A stretch of DNA of 64,000 nucleotides from Cannabis sativa (GCF_029168945.1 NC_083607.1:33837257-33901256), one strand, 5' to 3'; counted from the stretch's first letter, positions 11,741 through 22,856 are shown. The notes: generated from the sequence alone by a model not told the origin. Made by a program: numbers and translations.

Positions 11741-12892
11741 TTTGATCTGAAAGAGACAATGAACAACAAACAAGCAAGAGAGACAAAGAAATAGAATCGG
11801 GTAGGTGGTGAGAGTGAATGACAAAAATTGGTTGAAATAAACATGGGAGAGTTTAGCAAAAAGGAAACCAATTTCAACATATTTGAGAAACCACCAGCCC
11901 ACGATTACAAAAGGAAACTGCCCACTCCTTGCAACTTCTTTCCCCTTTTTTTTTAAAAAAAAAATAAAATAAAAGGAAACTAGAATTACCAACAATATTT
12001 CCAAAAATAAGTCAATCTTTCAAGATTAAAGACACATTACCATATAAAAGATCAATCTTTAAATGGAAACATATCAAAAATAAATCAAAGAAGAATGAAT
12101 GTTGATACTTACCATTTAGGCACAAGGTTTCCTTAACCCATGAAGCAAGTCAACGCCTCCCTTTTTTTTTTATTTTAAATTAAAACCGAAAATAAAATAC
12201 AATGTGTACAATAAATATATGTGATTCAAATCAAGCAAAGAAATCAAATATCATTGACAATTGACAAAATAAAATACATGTTATGCTTTTAAGGAAAATA
12301 ATTAATTAGTATCTCAGGAAATACTCATACTTAATTGATGTTGAGGAAAAAGATGTACATGTTACTAAAAATTGTGAATCAGGATTATCAATTTAAATTT
12401 AATAGAGGAGACTTACAGATTTGAACACACTTGTCAGACATAAGTGTGTGCAGTGAGAATAGGACCATTGTCCTTGGCAAGATTTTTCATTTTCGCCTTT
12501 TTCAATTTGATCCCGCAACTGGATGCTTTCACACCATACTGAAGGTAGCCCTTTTCTATGGTAGTGCATCCTCATCATAGTTGCTAATTACAATGTTCCA
12601 GCTTACTCAACAGATGGCTTTCACACCTCAGTATGGGTAGCTCTATTCCAGCAAGGGGCCTGACAAGACTGAAACAAAAATTGCTCAACTCTGTATAAGT
12701 ACATTATTTAATCCTGGACACAAATAAAGAGTAACATGAACCTTTTAACACAACATCACAAAGTATGATCAGACTGAGATCCTAACTAATTATAATCCAA
12801 AAGCATAAACATGATTTGTCAAAATACAATGATAGAAGATTAAGAGCTAGAGAAGAATCACATAACACTATTGTACTATGAACATGATAAAA
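11741..12892 (-). other. Non-coding spacer between pol and ORF3 of A
   Basis: About 1.15 kb with no convincing coding sequence. It contains the paired hairpins at 12521-12643 and a homopolymer-rich stretch near 11940-11975. The same spacer, with recognisable similarity, is present in C (61170-62120) and D (27522-28365). Confidence 0.6.
12521..12643 (-). ncRNA. Paired hairpins with complementary loops, pol-ORF3 spacer of A
   Basis: Two related segments on the minus strand: 12643-12613 with loop CATACTGA and 12551-12521 with loop TTCAGTATG, each between GCTACC and GTGTGAAAGC. GCT/AGC and ACC/GGT can close each stem, and the two loops are complementary over nine bases. Equivalent pairs with different loop sequences occur in C (61439-61559) and D (28031-28160). 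This is a proposed RNA structure with no known function. Confidence 0.5.
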
Positions 12893-13755
12893 TTAAACAA
12901 TGCAAACTCCCAAAGACTTTCTGAGGGAGTCAAAGCGACTTGCATCTAGGGCCTTTGTGAAAATATCAGCTAATTGTTTTTCAGTATCAACATATTCTAA
13001 TTGCAATGATTTATTTTCAACAAGTTCCCTGATAAAGTGGTGTCTTATATCAATGTGCTTTGTTCTAGAATGTTGAACAGGATTTTTGGAAATATTTATG
13101 GCACTAGTATTATCACAAAAAATAGTCAAAACACCCAATTCAAATCTATAATCAATCAACATTTGTTTCAACCATAAAAGTTGAGTACAACAACTGCCAG
13201 TAGCTATGTACTCAGCTTCGGCAGTGGACAAGGAGATGGAACTTTGTTTCTCGCTATGCCAAGATACTAGATTATTCCCAAGAAAGAAACACCCTCCACT
13301 TGTGCTCTTTCGATCATCAGCATTGCCTGCCCAATCTGCATCATAAAACAAGCAAGATTAGAATTAGTATCTTTCGAGTACCAAATTCCATAATCAGGGG
13401 TGCTATTAACATATCTAATAATCCTTTTTACAGCTGATACAGGAGATTCCATAGGATTACTTTGATATCTAGCACACACTCCCACACTGTAACAGATATC
13501 AGGATGACTAGCAGTTAAATACAAAAGACTTCCAATCATGCTACGATAGAGTGTAGTGTCTACCTTTACTCCATTCTCATCTTTTGTTAATTTCAGTGTG
13601 GTGCTCATTGGAGTACTTACCTGCTTAGTCGATTGAAGGCCAAATTTCTTGACAAGGTTCTTAGCATACTTACTTTGAGATACAAATGTACCTCCTTTCA
13701 TTTGTCTCACTTGAGGACCCAAAAAGAAATTAAGCTCACCAACCATGCTCATTTC
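12893..13755 (-). pseudogene. pol: C-terminal reverse transcriptase and RNase H of A
   Basis: The 3' end of the A polyprotein, cut off from its upstream part by insertion B. It starts at the B target site (MSMVGELNFFLG, the copia RT thumb) and continues through TLYRSMIGSLLYLTASHPDICYSVG. It then enters RNase H, with DADWAGNADDRKSTSGG, STAEAEYIA, DNTSAINISKNPVQHSRTKH and the terminal LADIFTKAL. A one-base loss near 13343-13348 shifts the frame between RT and RNase H, so two frames (13267-13752 and 12893-13351) are needed to read it. The family is the copia RT and RNase H of a Sirevirus; the match to the pol of C is close throughout. Confidence 0.88.
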
Positions 13756-15063
13756 TGTTGCGATATTTTTGCACAGGCAAGTGTACGTATCGTTTAAAGT
13801 AGTAGACTCACTAGGAGTGAGGTCGATCCCACAGGGAGTGTAGTTAAGTACGTTAAAATTAAACTTTTACTTCTATTTGGTTAAATAAAAAATAAAGAAA
13901 GAATTAAGAATAAGAAACTAGTAAGAAACAATTATACAAGAAAATTTAAAGTTAATAAAAACTAGGGTGTCGATTTCAATTGTTTCTATTGAATATGGTC
14001 TAATATGATTATTTCCCTAATATTAATTCCAATGCAATAGCAGGTTTACTAAGGTAATTTATAGTCTTCTCAGATATATAAACCTCAATTACATGCAAAC
14101 TTTCTACTCTCGTGATAAATTTAACATGCAACAGGCATTAAACAGAGAAACCCTATAAGCTATCTAAACCATATAGGTACTCTCGTCCTATATCGAAATT
14201 TAGTTCTATTCTACTATAGCATATTTGACACTCACTTCTCAGATCTCGCATCAAAATCATAGACAGTTAATTGGTGATCAGGCAATTAAAAGTAATTAAG
14301 CACAAATAAAATAGAATACATAGAAATTAGGGGGAAAATTAATCATATTAAAACCATAAACAATGTTAAACAATATCCATCTAACCCTAATTAAAGTGTT
14401 TAGCTACACATGTTCATGAGAGCACAATCACACATATTAACTTTAAGAAAAGAGATAAAAATAGAGAAGAGAAGAATGCTAAAAACCCTCTGAAGAATGC
14501 CTCCAATATTGCAGTTGATCTCTCCACTTTCCATCTGTATTCTCTCTGTTTTTCTCTCTAAAATTGCTTGATGAAATCAACTCCCTTCTTCCCTTTATAT
14601 AGGCATTGAAGGCCTAAAAATATGGAAAAAACGCAATATTTAAATTCCCACTCGAATTTAAATTTTTGGGAAACCTCAAACGAGATATTTTTTTTCTGCT
14701 GCGTCCACTGATAGTATTTGGACCATAACTCTCTCAATATTGCTCGGAATTGAACGATTCAAGATGTTCCGGAAAGATAAAAGAGAGATCTAGAACTTTC
14801 ATGTTTTGAATTTTTCCAGAACCTAATCAGAAAACCGTCGAATTCAGGCTTGAAGTTTCGGCTTCCACAATTTTCTCTATTTTAAATATCATGATATTTT
14901 TTATCTTTTTCCCATCTTTTTCTCTGATATTTTTCTAATCTTCTTCTATTTTAAATCTGTAAAAATAAAAGATAACAAGCGTAAAAATGCTCCAAACACG
15001 ATTAAAACTTAATTAAAAATATACTAAACTTAATCTAAAATTAATACTAAAAATAACCTAACA
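13756..15063 (-). repeat. 3' LTR of element B
   Basis: Starts TGTTGCGATATTTTTGC and ends CCTAACA. The minus-strand TATA box TATATAAA is at 14594-14601. It is the same length as its partner, with only scattered substitutions. Confidence 0.95.
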
Positions 15064-16348
15064 AATTCTCCCAAACTAAGCTTTTACTCGTCCTCGAGTA
15101 AAACACTAAATAAACATTAAACAAGTCAATCTCCAAAACATGAGTAATTTTCAAGTAGGTTCAATAATATGATTATGAAAAAATTCACTTATACATACAA
15201 TCCAGAATTTCAGTTCAATTACACCCTTGACATATTTCAATTTATTTTCATTTAGCTCATCAAACCATAGAATGCAATTAACTAACAATTAAACCACTTT
15301 ATGTATGCCAATTACAATCATCAATCCACTAACCAAAAATTCCATATGCTTGCAATACTTACTATTCTCCACTAATATAGATTAATGCACAACCAAGAAT
15401 CAGAAGGTATTTCTAGGCTTGTAATGTTAGGCTTAGGGTAAAGGTAGTTGAAATGGTCATTTAGGCTTTACTATACCATAAGCTTCTCCAATCATGTCAC
15501 CCACAATATTTTTCACACAATCCCAATACCCTTTTTTCTAATTACATGAGAGATATATTCTTCAACAAGGGTGCAACAACTTTATATTTATCTTTTTTTT
15601 TTCTAGATTTGACACTAGTTGTCAGATTTTTCTTTCTTTTCTCCTTTTTTTCAAGTTGTTGTCAATCAATTTTTTTATTATTTTTTTTATTTTTTATATT
15701 CTCTCAATTTTCACACTTTTTCCACACACATACAACAAACTTCCCATCCAAATTCCCCCAAACTAAAGATCTACTTATGGTACGATTAGGGTCAAATTGT
15801 AGATATTCATGGGTTTATCTTTTTATGCTCAATATGTGTAAAACAAAGAATAGGTTAAGGCTCAAAAAAAGGTAACTAGGATAAAAATTACAAGGATGGC
15901 TTGAAAGGTACAATCGATCCAAAAAATTGCCTAAATCACTTTCCTAATCATGCATAATTTATTATTTCGCCTCAAATAGCAAGCAAGCAAGTTCTGGAAT
16001 TTTCCAAACAACTTTCCACATTCCACAATCAACATGCATAAAACAATTCAATTACTAGCAAATTACCTAATATGATTCCATGCTCAAAATTGAAATTAGT
16101 CAAGAATGTAATATCACCAAGCACACGGATTTTTCGAAAATAAGTGAACTTTTCAAATCATGCTATCTACCTACTTTTAAATTGGCTCACATTAAGAAAA
16201 TTGACTCAAAACAATAAAAACTAAAAACTAAAAATTAAAAGACATAAAACTTAAAAAAAAACTCAAAATAAAAATTAAGTCACTGCTCCCCCCAAACTAA
16301 AGTGACACATTGTCCCCAATGTGACATTAAAGAAAAAGGAAAGGAACC
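15064..16348 (-). other. 3' untranslated region of B with hairpin and repeated polypurine tracts
   Basis: No coding sequence. Next to the LTR lies a polypurine tract (15064-15080, TTAGTTTGGGAGAATT on the element's strand). A strong hairpin follows at 15082-15103 (arms TTTTACTCG/CGAGTAAAA, loop TCCT). Two further AGTTTGGGG tracts lie near 15757-15767 and 16290-16302. The plus-strand hydrophobic frame at 15546-15875 is a T-run artefact. Confidence 0.6.
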
Positions 16349-17296
16349 TTACCTGGGTGCCACATCAATAAGCGGTTGACGCCCATAATAAGCGTCATGC
16401 AAGACAACTTGAAAATTGTTGTTGTACTTGCCTTCAAGCTTGGCAAGTGATGAGTTTGAATCAAAGTCAGTACCAACAACACAAGACTTTGGATGATGAG
16501 CTTGGGGAGAAGCCTTTCGTAGCTCGCAGAGGATGTAATATGGTGTTGATGAAATATATAGATTTATTGGTGGTTTATTAGTCAATATCATTGATGAAGT
16601 CGAATCAGTGATGCCATGTTCTTCTTCATCCCCCAATGTCACAGTATCTACTCTTTCATCTAACAAACCTTCTTCTTGTTGCTCACTCTCCACGTGGCTA
16701 TTCATACCCTCACTTGTGATTTCATATTCAATGAGTTCCTCTTCACAAGGATCTTGATCTTCAATTGTAGGCTCATTATCTTCCTTGTACTCAACTAATG
16801 ACCCTTCTTCATTGTAGCAATAACTCTCATAACTTTCATCATTGGAATTATTACATTCTGAATCATGAGCCATTGAATTATCACATAAGGATCTCACCAT
16901 GTCAGTTAAGCGATTAATCTCTCCTGGAAGTGATTGCATAAGTGCTAGTAGTTGTTCCTCTTTTTCAGATTGTTGAGATGAATTTGGGCAATAAGGTGGG
17001 TATTGGTGACTCCAACCCTGAAGTGATGGATCCCAATGCCAGTTGTAATCAAAATCTGCCATATTATTGAATAGATCTATTATGCCATAGCCTCTCATTA
17101 ATAGAGGCGCTCCAGTGACCTCTGCTCCATAATTAACCCAGCTTTTTGCTTCATCATTAAGTCCATTATAAAATAGCCACGTAAAACACCCACTTGAGAA
17201 AGTGGGATAACATCTCTCTCCATACTCTTTAAATCTCCTCCAAGCAGAATAGAATGGCTCATTGTGTTGTTGGGCAAAATCCTCAAGGTATAGCAT
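16349..17296 (-). CDS. gag: Gag-like protein of element B (315 aa)
   Basis: An intact frame from the ATG at 17296, about 190 bases after the PBS, to a stop at 16349. Residues 1-60 (EPFYSAWRRFKEYGERCYP, then FYNGLNDEAKSWV) match the plant retrotransposon gag domain, which assembles capsids and binds RNA. The middle is glutamine- and serine-rich, and residues 150-230 are strongly acidic. There is no CCHC knuckle and no protease DTG/DSG motif. It is shorter than usual Athila-type gag proteins and seems to keep only the C-terminal half of the domain. Being open while everything else of pol is absent suggests that the protein, or at least its RNA, was retained while the element spread with help from a partner. 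It could also be simply young. Confidence 0.8.
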   Translation of the reverse strand: MLYLEDFAQQHNEPFYSAWRRFKEYGERCYPTFSSGCFTWLFYNGLNDEAKSWVNYGAEVTGAPLLMRGYGIIDLFNNMADFDYNWHWDPSLQGWSHQYPPYCPNSSQQSEKEEQLLALMQSLPGEINRLTDMVRSLCDNSMAHDSECNNSNDESYESYCYNEEGSLVEYKEDNEPTIEDQDPCEEELIEYEITSEGMNSHVESEQQEEGLLDERVDTVTLGDEEEHGITDSTSSMILTNKPPINLYISSTPYYILCELRKASPQAHHPKSCVVGTDFDSNSSLAKLEGKYNNNFQVVLHDAYYGRQPLIDVAPR

Positions 17297-17468
17297 CTGG
17301 ATTTACCTTGCAGGTCAAGCTCATCAATAAAACATTAGTAAAATAAAATAAAACTAAATTAGTACTAAAAAGATAAAAATTTGAAACAACAAAATTAATA
17401 CTAAAACTAAAAAGAAAAACCAAATTAGAAAAAAATTTAATTTTTAATAATATTAACTATCACTCCCC

Positions 17469-17486
17469 GGCAACGGCGCCAAAAAC
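17469..17486 (-). other. Primer-binding site of B
   Basis: The minus strand reads TTGGCGCCGTTGCCGGGG near the right LTR, after a short AAGTTT spacer. This is a common plant Ty3/gypsy primer site; I believe tRNA-Asp is the usual primer for Athila-type elements, but did not check. Confidence 0.7.
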
Positions 17487-17487
17487 T

Positions 17488-18795
17488 TGTTGCGATATTT
17501 TTGCACACGCAAGTGTACGTATCGTTTAAAGTAGTAGACTCACTAGGAGTGAGGTCGATCCCACAGGGAGTGTAGTTAAGTACGTTAAAATTAAACTTTT
17601 ACTTCTATTTGGTTAAATAAAAAATAAAGAAAGAATTAAGAATAAGAAACTAGTAAGAAACAATTATACAAGAAAATTTAAAGTTAATAAAAACTAGGGT
17701 GTCGATTTCAATTGTTTCTATTGAATATGGTCTAATATGATTATTTCCCTAATATTAATTCCAATGCAATAGCAGGTTTACTAAGGTAATTTATAGTCTT
17801 CTCAGATATATAAACCTCAATTACATGCAAACTTTCTACTCTCGTGATAAATTTAACATGCAACAGGCATTAAACACAGAAACCCTATAAGCTATCTAAA
17901 CCATATAGGTACTCTCGTCCTATATCGAAATTTAGTTCTATTCTACTATAGCATATTTGACACTCACTTCTCAGATCTCGCATCAAAATCATAGACAGTT
18001 AATTGGTGATCAGGCAATTAAAAGTAATTAAGCACAAATAAAATAGAATACATAGAAATTAGGGGGAAAATTAATCATATTAAAACCATAAACAATGTTA
18101 AACAATATCCATCTAACCCTAATTAAAGTGTTTAGCTACACATGTTCATGAGAGCACAATCACACATATTAATTTTAAGAAAAGAGATAAAAATAGAGAA
18201 GAGAAGAATGCTAAAAACCCTCTGAAGAATGCCTCCAATATTGCAGTTGATCTCTCCACTTTCCATCTGTATTCTCTCTGTTTTTCTCTCTAAAATTGCT
18301 TGATGAAATCAACTCCCTACTTCCCTTTATATAGGCATTGAAGGCCTAAAAATATAGAAAAAACGCAATATTTAAATTCCCACTCGAATTTAAATTTTTG
18401 GGAAACCTCAAACGAGATATTTTTTTTCTGCTGCGTCTACTGATAGTATTTGGACCATAACTCTCTCAATATTGCTCGGAATTGAACGATTCAAGATGTT
18501 CCGGAAAGATAAAAGAGAGATCTAGAACTTTCATGTTTTGAATTTTTCCAAAATCCAATCAGAAAACCGTCGAATTCAGGCTTGAAGTTTTGGCTTCCAC
18601 AATTTTCTCTATTTTAAATATCATGATATTTTTTATCTTTTTCCCATCTTTTTCTCTGATATTTTTCTAATCTTCTTCTATTTTAAATCTGTAAAAATAA
18701 AAGATAACAAGCGTAAAAATGCTCCAAACACGATTAAAACTTAATTAAAAATATACTAAACTTAATCTAAAATTAATACTAAAAATAACCTAACA
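17488..18795 (-). repeat. 5' LTR of element B
   Basis: 1308 bases, TGTTGCGAT to CCTAACA, followed directly by the TSD copy ATTTC. Differences from the other LTR are single-base (for example near 17506, 17876 and 18173), with a small cluster near 18549-18555. Confidence 0.95.
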
Positions 18796-20340
18796 ATTTC
18801 AAATTCACTTTTCATTTGATCAACAAATACCTGCACTTCATGGTTAGATGTAGAACCAAAAACTATATCAACAACATAAATTTGAGCAATGATAAAATCA
18901 GATTTTATATGCTTGATGAAAAGAGTTTTATCCTCACTACCTCTGTGATAGCCATGAGAAAGTAAAAATTGAGTCAACCTTTCATACCAAGCTCGAGGAG
19001 CTTGTTTCAAACCATACAAAGCTTTTTCAAGCTTGTATACATGGTCTGGAAATTGAGGATCTTCGAATCCTTTTGGTTGCTCAACATAAACTTCCTCATT
19101 CAAAATACCATTTAGGAAGGCAGATTTCACATCCATTTGAAACAATTTAATATTCAAAATACAAGCAATACACAAAAGTAAACGAATTGATTCCAATCTT
19201 GCAACAGGAGCAAAAGTTTCATCAAAATCAATACCTTCTACCTGTGTGTATCCTTGTGCCACCAAATGAGCCTTGTTTCTCACAATTGTACCGAACTCAT
19301 CACTTTTATTTTTAAATAACCATTTTGTTCCAATTAGATTTATACCTTTTGGTCTTCGGACCAAAATCCATACCTTGTTGCGAACAAATTGGTTGAGTTC
19401 CTCTTGCATTGCATTGAGCCATTCCTCAAAGGTCATGGCTTCCTTCACATTTTTCGGTTCATATTGAGAAACAAAACAAAGAAAGCTGATTAAATTAACA
19501 TACCTTCTGCGAGTTACCATGCTTTCTTCAGGATTTCCAAGAATGAGATCTTTTGGATGATTTAATTTGACTCTGGTGCTTGGTTCTTTCTGAATAGAAT
19601 CAGTGATGATGTTTGGATGAGTCAAGATAGACGGTTCTGGTTCTCCAGTCTCAGTTGCAGCAGCAGATTCGTCATTTGCAGCATCAGAAATGGGTTCTGC
19701 TGCATTAGGATCTGCTTTTGCTGATTCTGGAGGAGCATCCATGAGACTATCTATCTTGGCTTCTGTGGAAAACTGTGAAAAATCTTTAAAATCATCAACA
19801 ACCACATTAGCTGATTCCAAAACAGTTTGAGTTCTCATGTTATAAACACGATAAGCTCTACTATTTAAGGAATATCCAATAAACACACCAACATCACTTT
19901 TAGCATCAAATTTACCAATATGTTCACAATCTCTATACACATAACACACAACCAAAAACATGTAAATGACTTACATTGGGGCGCTTACCTTTCCAGATTT
20001 CATAAGATGTTTTTGAGGTACCTGGACGAATAAACACTTTGTTTATTATATAGCAAGCTGTGTTAATAGCATCAGCCCATAAGCGCTTTGTCAACTTCTT
20101 GCTATTTAACATCAGTCTTGCCATTTCCTGTAATGTTCGATTCTTCCTCTCAACAACTCCATTTTGTTGAGGAGTTTTGGGAGCTGAAAATTCATGAGTT
20201 ATACCTGTAGACTTGCAAAAATCATCATACACAGAATTTTCAAACTCCTTACCATGATCACTTCGAATTCGAACAATTTTCCCAATATTACAACCTTTCT
20301 CAACTCTTAATCTCAAACAAAGAGTTTTAAAGGCATCAAA
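18796..20340 (-). pseudogene. pol: Integrase C-terminus and N-terminal reverse transcriptase of A
   Basis: Continues the A polyprotein in two frames. Frame one (20316-19933) holds the integrase core residues D (RSDHGKEFEN) and E (QQNGVVERKNRTL) and ends early near 19950 in a frameshift. Frame two (from 19961) runs through the linker (GVFIGYSLNSRAYRVYN) into RT, with MQEELNQFVRNKVW, GTKWLFKNK, FDETFAPVARLESIR, QMDVKSAFLNG and KALYGLKQAPRAWYERL. The catalytic box reads YVVD instead of YVDD. It then breaks at insertion B (18800). The apparent last ten residues of this frame come from B's LTR, not from pol. Confidence 0.88.
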
Positions 20341-20344
20341 AGTG

Positions 20345-22810
20345 TCAGATTTTTTCTCTTAAGAAATCTACCCAAGTAAAACGAGAGAAATCATCAACAC
20401 ACACAAAGATATATCGTTTACCATTCAAACTTTCAACTTGGATTGGACCCATAAGATCCATGTGAAGCAATTCCAATACTTTTGAGGTATTTATATCAGA
20501 CACATGCTTGTGAGTGATTTTTAATTGCTTCCCAAGTTGACACGGTTCACATTTACCTTCACTTTCCTTACCAAGCTTGGGAAGTCCTCGAACAATACCT
20601 GCATTTGACAATTTTTTCAGGTTTTTAAAATTAAAATGCCCAAGCTTGGCATGCCACAGATCTGTGGTGTTGTTGATAGCTGAATGACAAGTAAACACAT
20701 GGGTTAGAGTGTAATAGTTATCATTGGATCGAAATCCTTGCAAGATACATTCATTGTCATCATTCAGAACATAACAATGATCACTATCAAAAGAAACAGT
20801 AAACCCTTGATCACAAATTTGACTGATGCTAAGTAAATTAGCCCTCAGTCCTTCAACTAACATCACATTTTTCAGTCTAGGTAACCCTTCAAAATTTAGA
20901 GTTCCCATACCAACAACTTTTCCAGATAGGCCATTACCAAAAGTGACTTCTCCACATTGCATAGGCCGAATGTTAGTCAAAAAGTCATTGTCACCTGTCA
21001 TATGTCTAGAGCAACCACTGTCAAAATACCACATTTGAGATGCAGCAGTTTTATCAGAAAAACCAGCTAGACAATTCTTTTTCACCCATATTTGTTTCAA
21101 ACTTTTATGTTTCTTTTGAGATTTTTCCAAATTATCAAAATAATTTGTTTTAAACAGATTTTTCAACGTGAAACATTTAGGTCTGATATGTCTTTTTCTA
21201 CCACAAAAATGACAAGTGGGAACAAATCTTTTTACCTGAGATCTTACTCTTTTCGATAATCCTGGAGATTTTGCAGCATCAGAAACTTCTCTTGCTGTAA
21301 CAGGCTGTGAAATTGTTACAGCAGACTTTGTAGCCTCAAAGTGATTCGTTGGAACACTAGATTTTACAAACTTCGTGACTCCAGAACTTTCCATTCCACT
21401 TGAACCAAGGCCTGCGAACCCTCTTTGACCTGCATTCTGAGCTTTTTCAAAAATAGAAGATCCAGGGTTAAGCATTTGTACATTTTTCTTAAAATTTTCA
21501 AGTTCCTTCTTTAAGAGAGTGATCTTTTCATTTTTATCACAAAAACTTGTCTCATACTCTTTTATTTTCAAATCACACATTTCAATCTGATGAGACAATT
21601 TTTTATTCAATTTATTCAACTCTCTATTTTCAGAAGCAACCTGAATCCATTTTTCATACATGACTTTGTATGATTCAGCAAGAGACTCTTCACAGATTTC
21701 AGACTCATCTGAATCTGATTCCTCTTGTTCGGTGGTATTATTCAGACATACCAATCTAGCTTTCACCTGTGAATCACACAACACATTAGACATAACAGAG
21801 GTTAGGGCAACATTTTCAGAATTATCTTCATCACTTTCGGTTTCATCATCACTCCAAGTGACATTGAAACTTTTCTTATTCTTTTTCAAAGTGTTTGCAC
21901 ACTCAGCTTGAATATGCCCAAAACCTTCACATTCCCTGCACTGAATTCCCTTTTTGTTAGAAACAGATGGTTTAATAAAAGTATTACCTTTTGAACCTTT
22001 CGAAATATTCTTTTTATTTCCCATCTTTTTCATATATTTCTGAAAATTCTTAGTTAATACAGCAATCTCATCATCACATTCACTATCAGAATTTTCATTA
22101 TCAGCAACTTTCAAAGCAATACTTTTACCTTTATCAGCAATGGATTTGGGTTTGTCCTTTTGTTTAATCTGTTGATTTAATTCAAAAGTACGTAAGGAAC
22201 CCATCAATTCTTCCACCTTCATAGTGCTAAAATCTTTAGCTTCCTCCATTGCCAAAAGTTTAGTATCAAACCTTTCTGGAAGTACTCTAACAATTTTTCT
22301 CACAAGAACAGAATCATCAAGCTTTTCTCCAAGAGCAAAATATTCATTAGCAATATCAGATAATTTTTCATAAAATTCAGTTAAAGTTTCATTATCAGAC
22401 ATTCTAAGCTCATCAAATTTAGTTTGAAGCATGATAAATCTAGATCTTTTCACATCAGAAGTTCCTTCAAACTGAGTTTGAAGGATCTCGCAAGCTTCCT
22501 TAGCAGAAACACAAGATGATATAAGTTTAATGTAACCCTCACCTACACCATTAAAGATAGCATGCAAGGCTTTGCTATTGTAGGCATAAAGTTTATCATC
22601 TTCAATAGACCATTCCAGTTCAGATTTTATAGTAGTATTACCTGAAGAATCTGTCTCAACTGGAAGAGACCAACCTGAAAGAACCATTCTCCAAGCTTTC
22701 TTATCTTGAGATTTGATGAAGGCCCTCATTCTAACTTTCCAATAAGGATAGTTAGAGTCATTAAGCAACGGTGGTCTAGAAATAGAACTTCCTTCTGCAA
22801 AAAATGACAT
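20345..22810 (-). CDS. gag-pol: Gag-protease-integrase N-terminal part of A polyprotein (821 aa frame)
   Basis: Starts at the ATG at 22810 (MSFFAEGSSISRPPLL), 47 bases after the PBS. Residues 70-215 are a UBN2-type copia gag; a CCHC knuckle is at 291-304 (CRECEGFGHIQAEC). A coiled-coil-like stretch spans about 380-450, with a second CCHC at 533-546. The protease motif WYFDSGCSRH is at 594-603, with the catalytic DSG intact. The HHCC pre-integrase domain (WHAKLGH...CEPCQLGK) and the first integrase aspartate (LLHMDLMGP) follow. The frame ends at residue 821 because of a one-base gain in a T run (20350-20355 on the plus strand). The protein would process and package element RNA. Family assignment is firm; activity is unlikely. 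Confidence 0.88.
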   Translation of the reverse strand: MSFFAEGSSISRPPLLNDSNYPYWKVRMRAFIKSQDKKAWRMVLSGWSLPVETDSSGNTTIKSELEWSIEDDKLYAYNSKALHAIFNGVGEGYIKLISSCVSAKEACEILQTQFEGTSDVKRSRFIMLQTKFDELRMSDNETLTEFYEKLSDIANEYFALGEKLDDSVLVRKIVRVLPERFDTKLLAMEEAKDFSTMKVEELMGSLRTFELNQQIKQKDKPKSIADKGKSIALKVADNENSDSECDDEIAVLTKNFQKYMKKMGNKKNISKGSKGNTFIKPSVSNKKGIQCRECEGFGHIQAECANTLKKNKKSFNVTWSDDETESDEDNSENVALTSVMSNVLCDSQVKARLVCLNNTTEQEESDSDESEICEESLAESYKVMYEKWIQVASENRELNKLNKKLSHQIEMCDLKIKEYETSFCDKNEKITLLKKELENFKKNVQMLNPGSSIFEKAQNAGQRGFAGLGSSGMESSGVTKFVKSSVPTNHFEATKSAVTISQPVTAREVSDAAKSPGLSKRVRSQVKRFVPTCHFCGRKRHIRPKCFTLKNLFKTNYFDNLEKSQKKHKSLKQIWVKKNCLAGFSDKTAASQMWYFDSGCSRHMTGDNDFLTNIRPMQCGEVTFGNGLSGKVVGMGTLNFEGLPRLKNVMLVEGLRANLLSISQICDQGFTVSFDSDHCYVLNDDNECILQGFRSNDNYYTLTHVFTCHSAINNTTDLWHAKLGHFNFKNLKKLSNAGIVRGLPKLGKESEGKCEPCQLGKQLKITHKHVSDINTSKVLELLHMDLMGPIQVESLNGKRYIFVCVDDFSRFTWVDFLREKI

Positions 22811-22856
22811 TTTAACACAAAAACGTTATAGGACCACACTAAGAGTTTAGTGTCCC

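Larger units (their letters stand above)
13756..18795 (-). mobile_element. Element B: non-autonomous gag-only LTR retrotransposon (5.04 kb)
   Basis: Two LTRs of exactly 1308 bases (13756-15063 and 17488-18795) and a perfect TSD, ATTTC (13751-13755 and 18796-18800), within the RT of A. The PBS next to the right LTR contains TTGGCGCCGTTGCCGGGGA, typical of plant Ty3/gypsy elements of the Athila/Tat type. The only coding sequence is a 315-codon gag-like frame; no protease, RT, RNase H or integrase is present. By eye the LTRs differ at about ten positions (0.8%), so it is the youngest insertion whose two LTRs are both complete here. Layout and gene content fit the described TR-GAG class. Confidence 0.9.

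Noticed and set aside
11741..12004. Upstream extension of the ORF3 remnant of A with a membrane-like segment
   Set aside because: Low-complexity translation of T/A runs in the spacer; the recognisable protein start is the internal MVRTK at 11740.
15546..15875. Hydrophobic 109-codon plus-strand frame
   Set aside because: Phe/Leu-rich because of T runs in the untranslated tail of B; no start context and antisense to the element.
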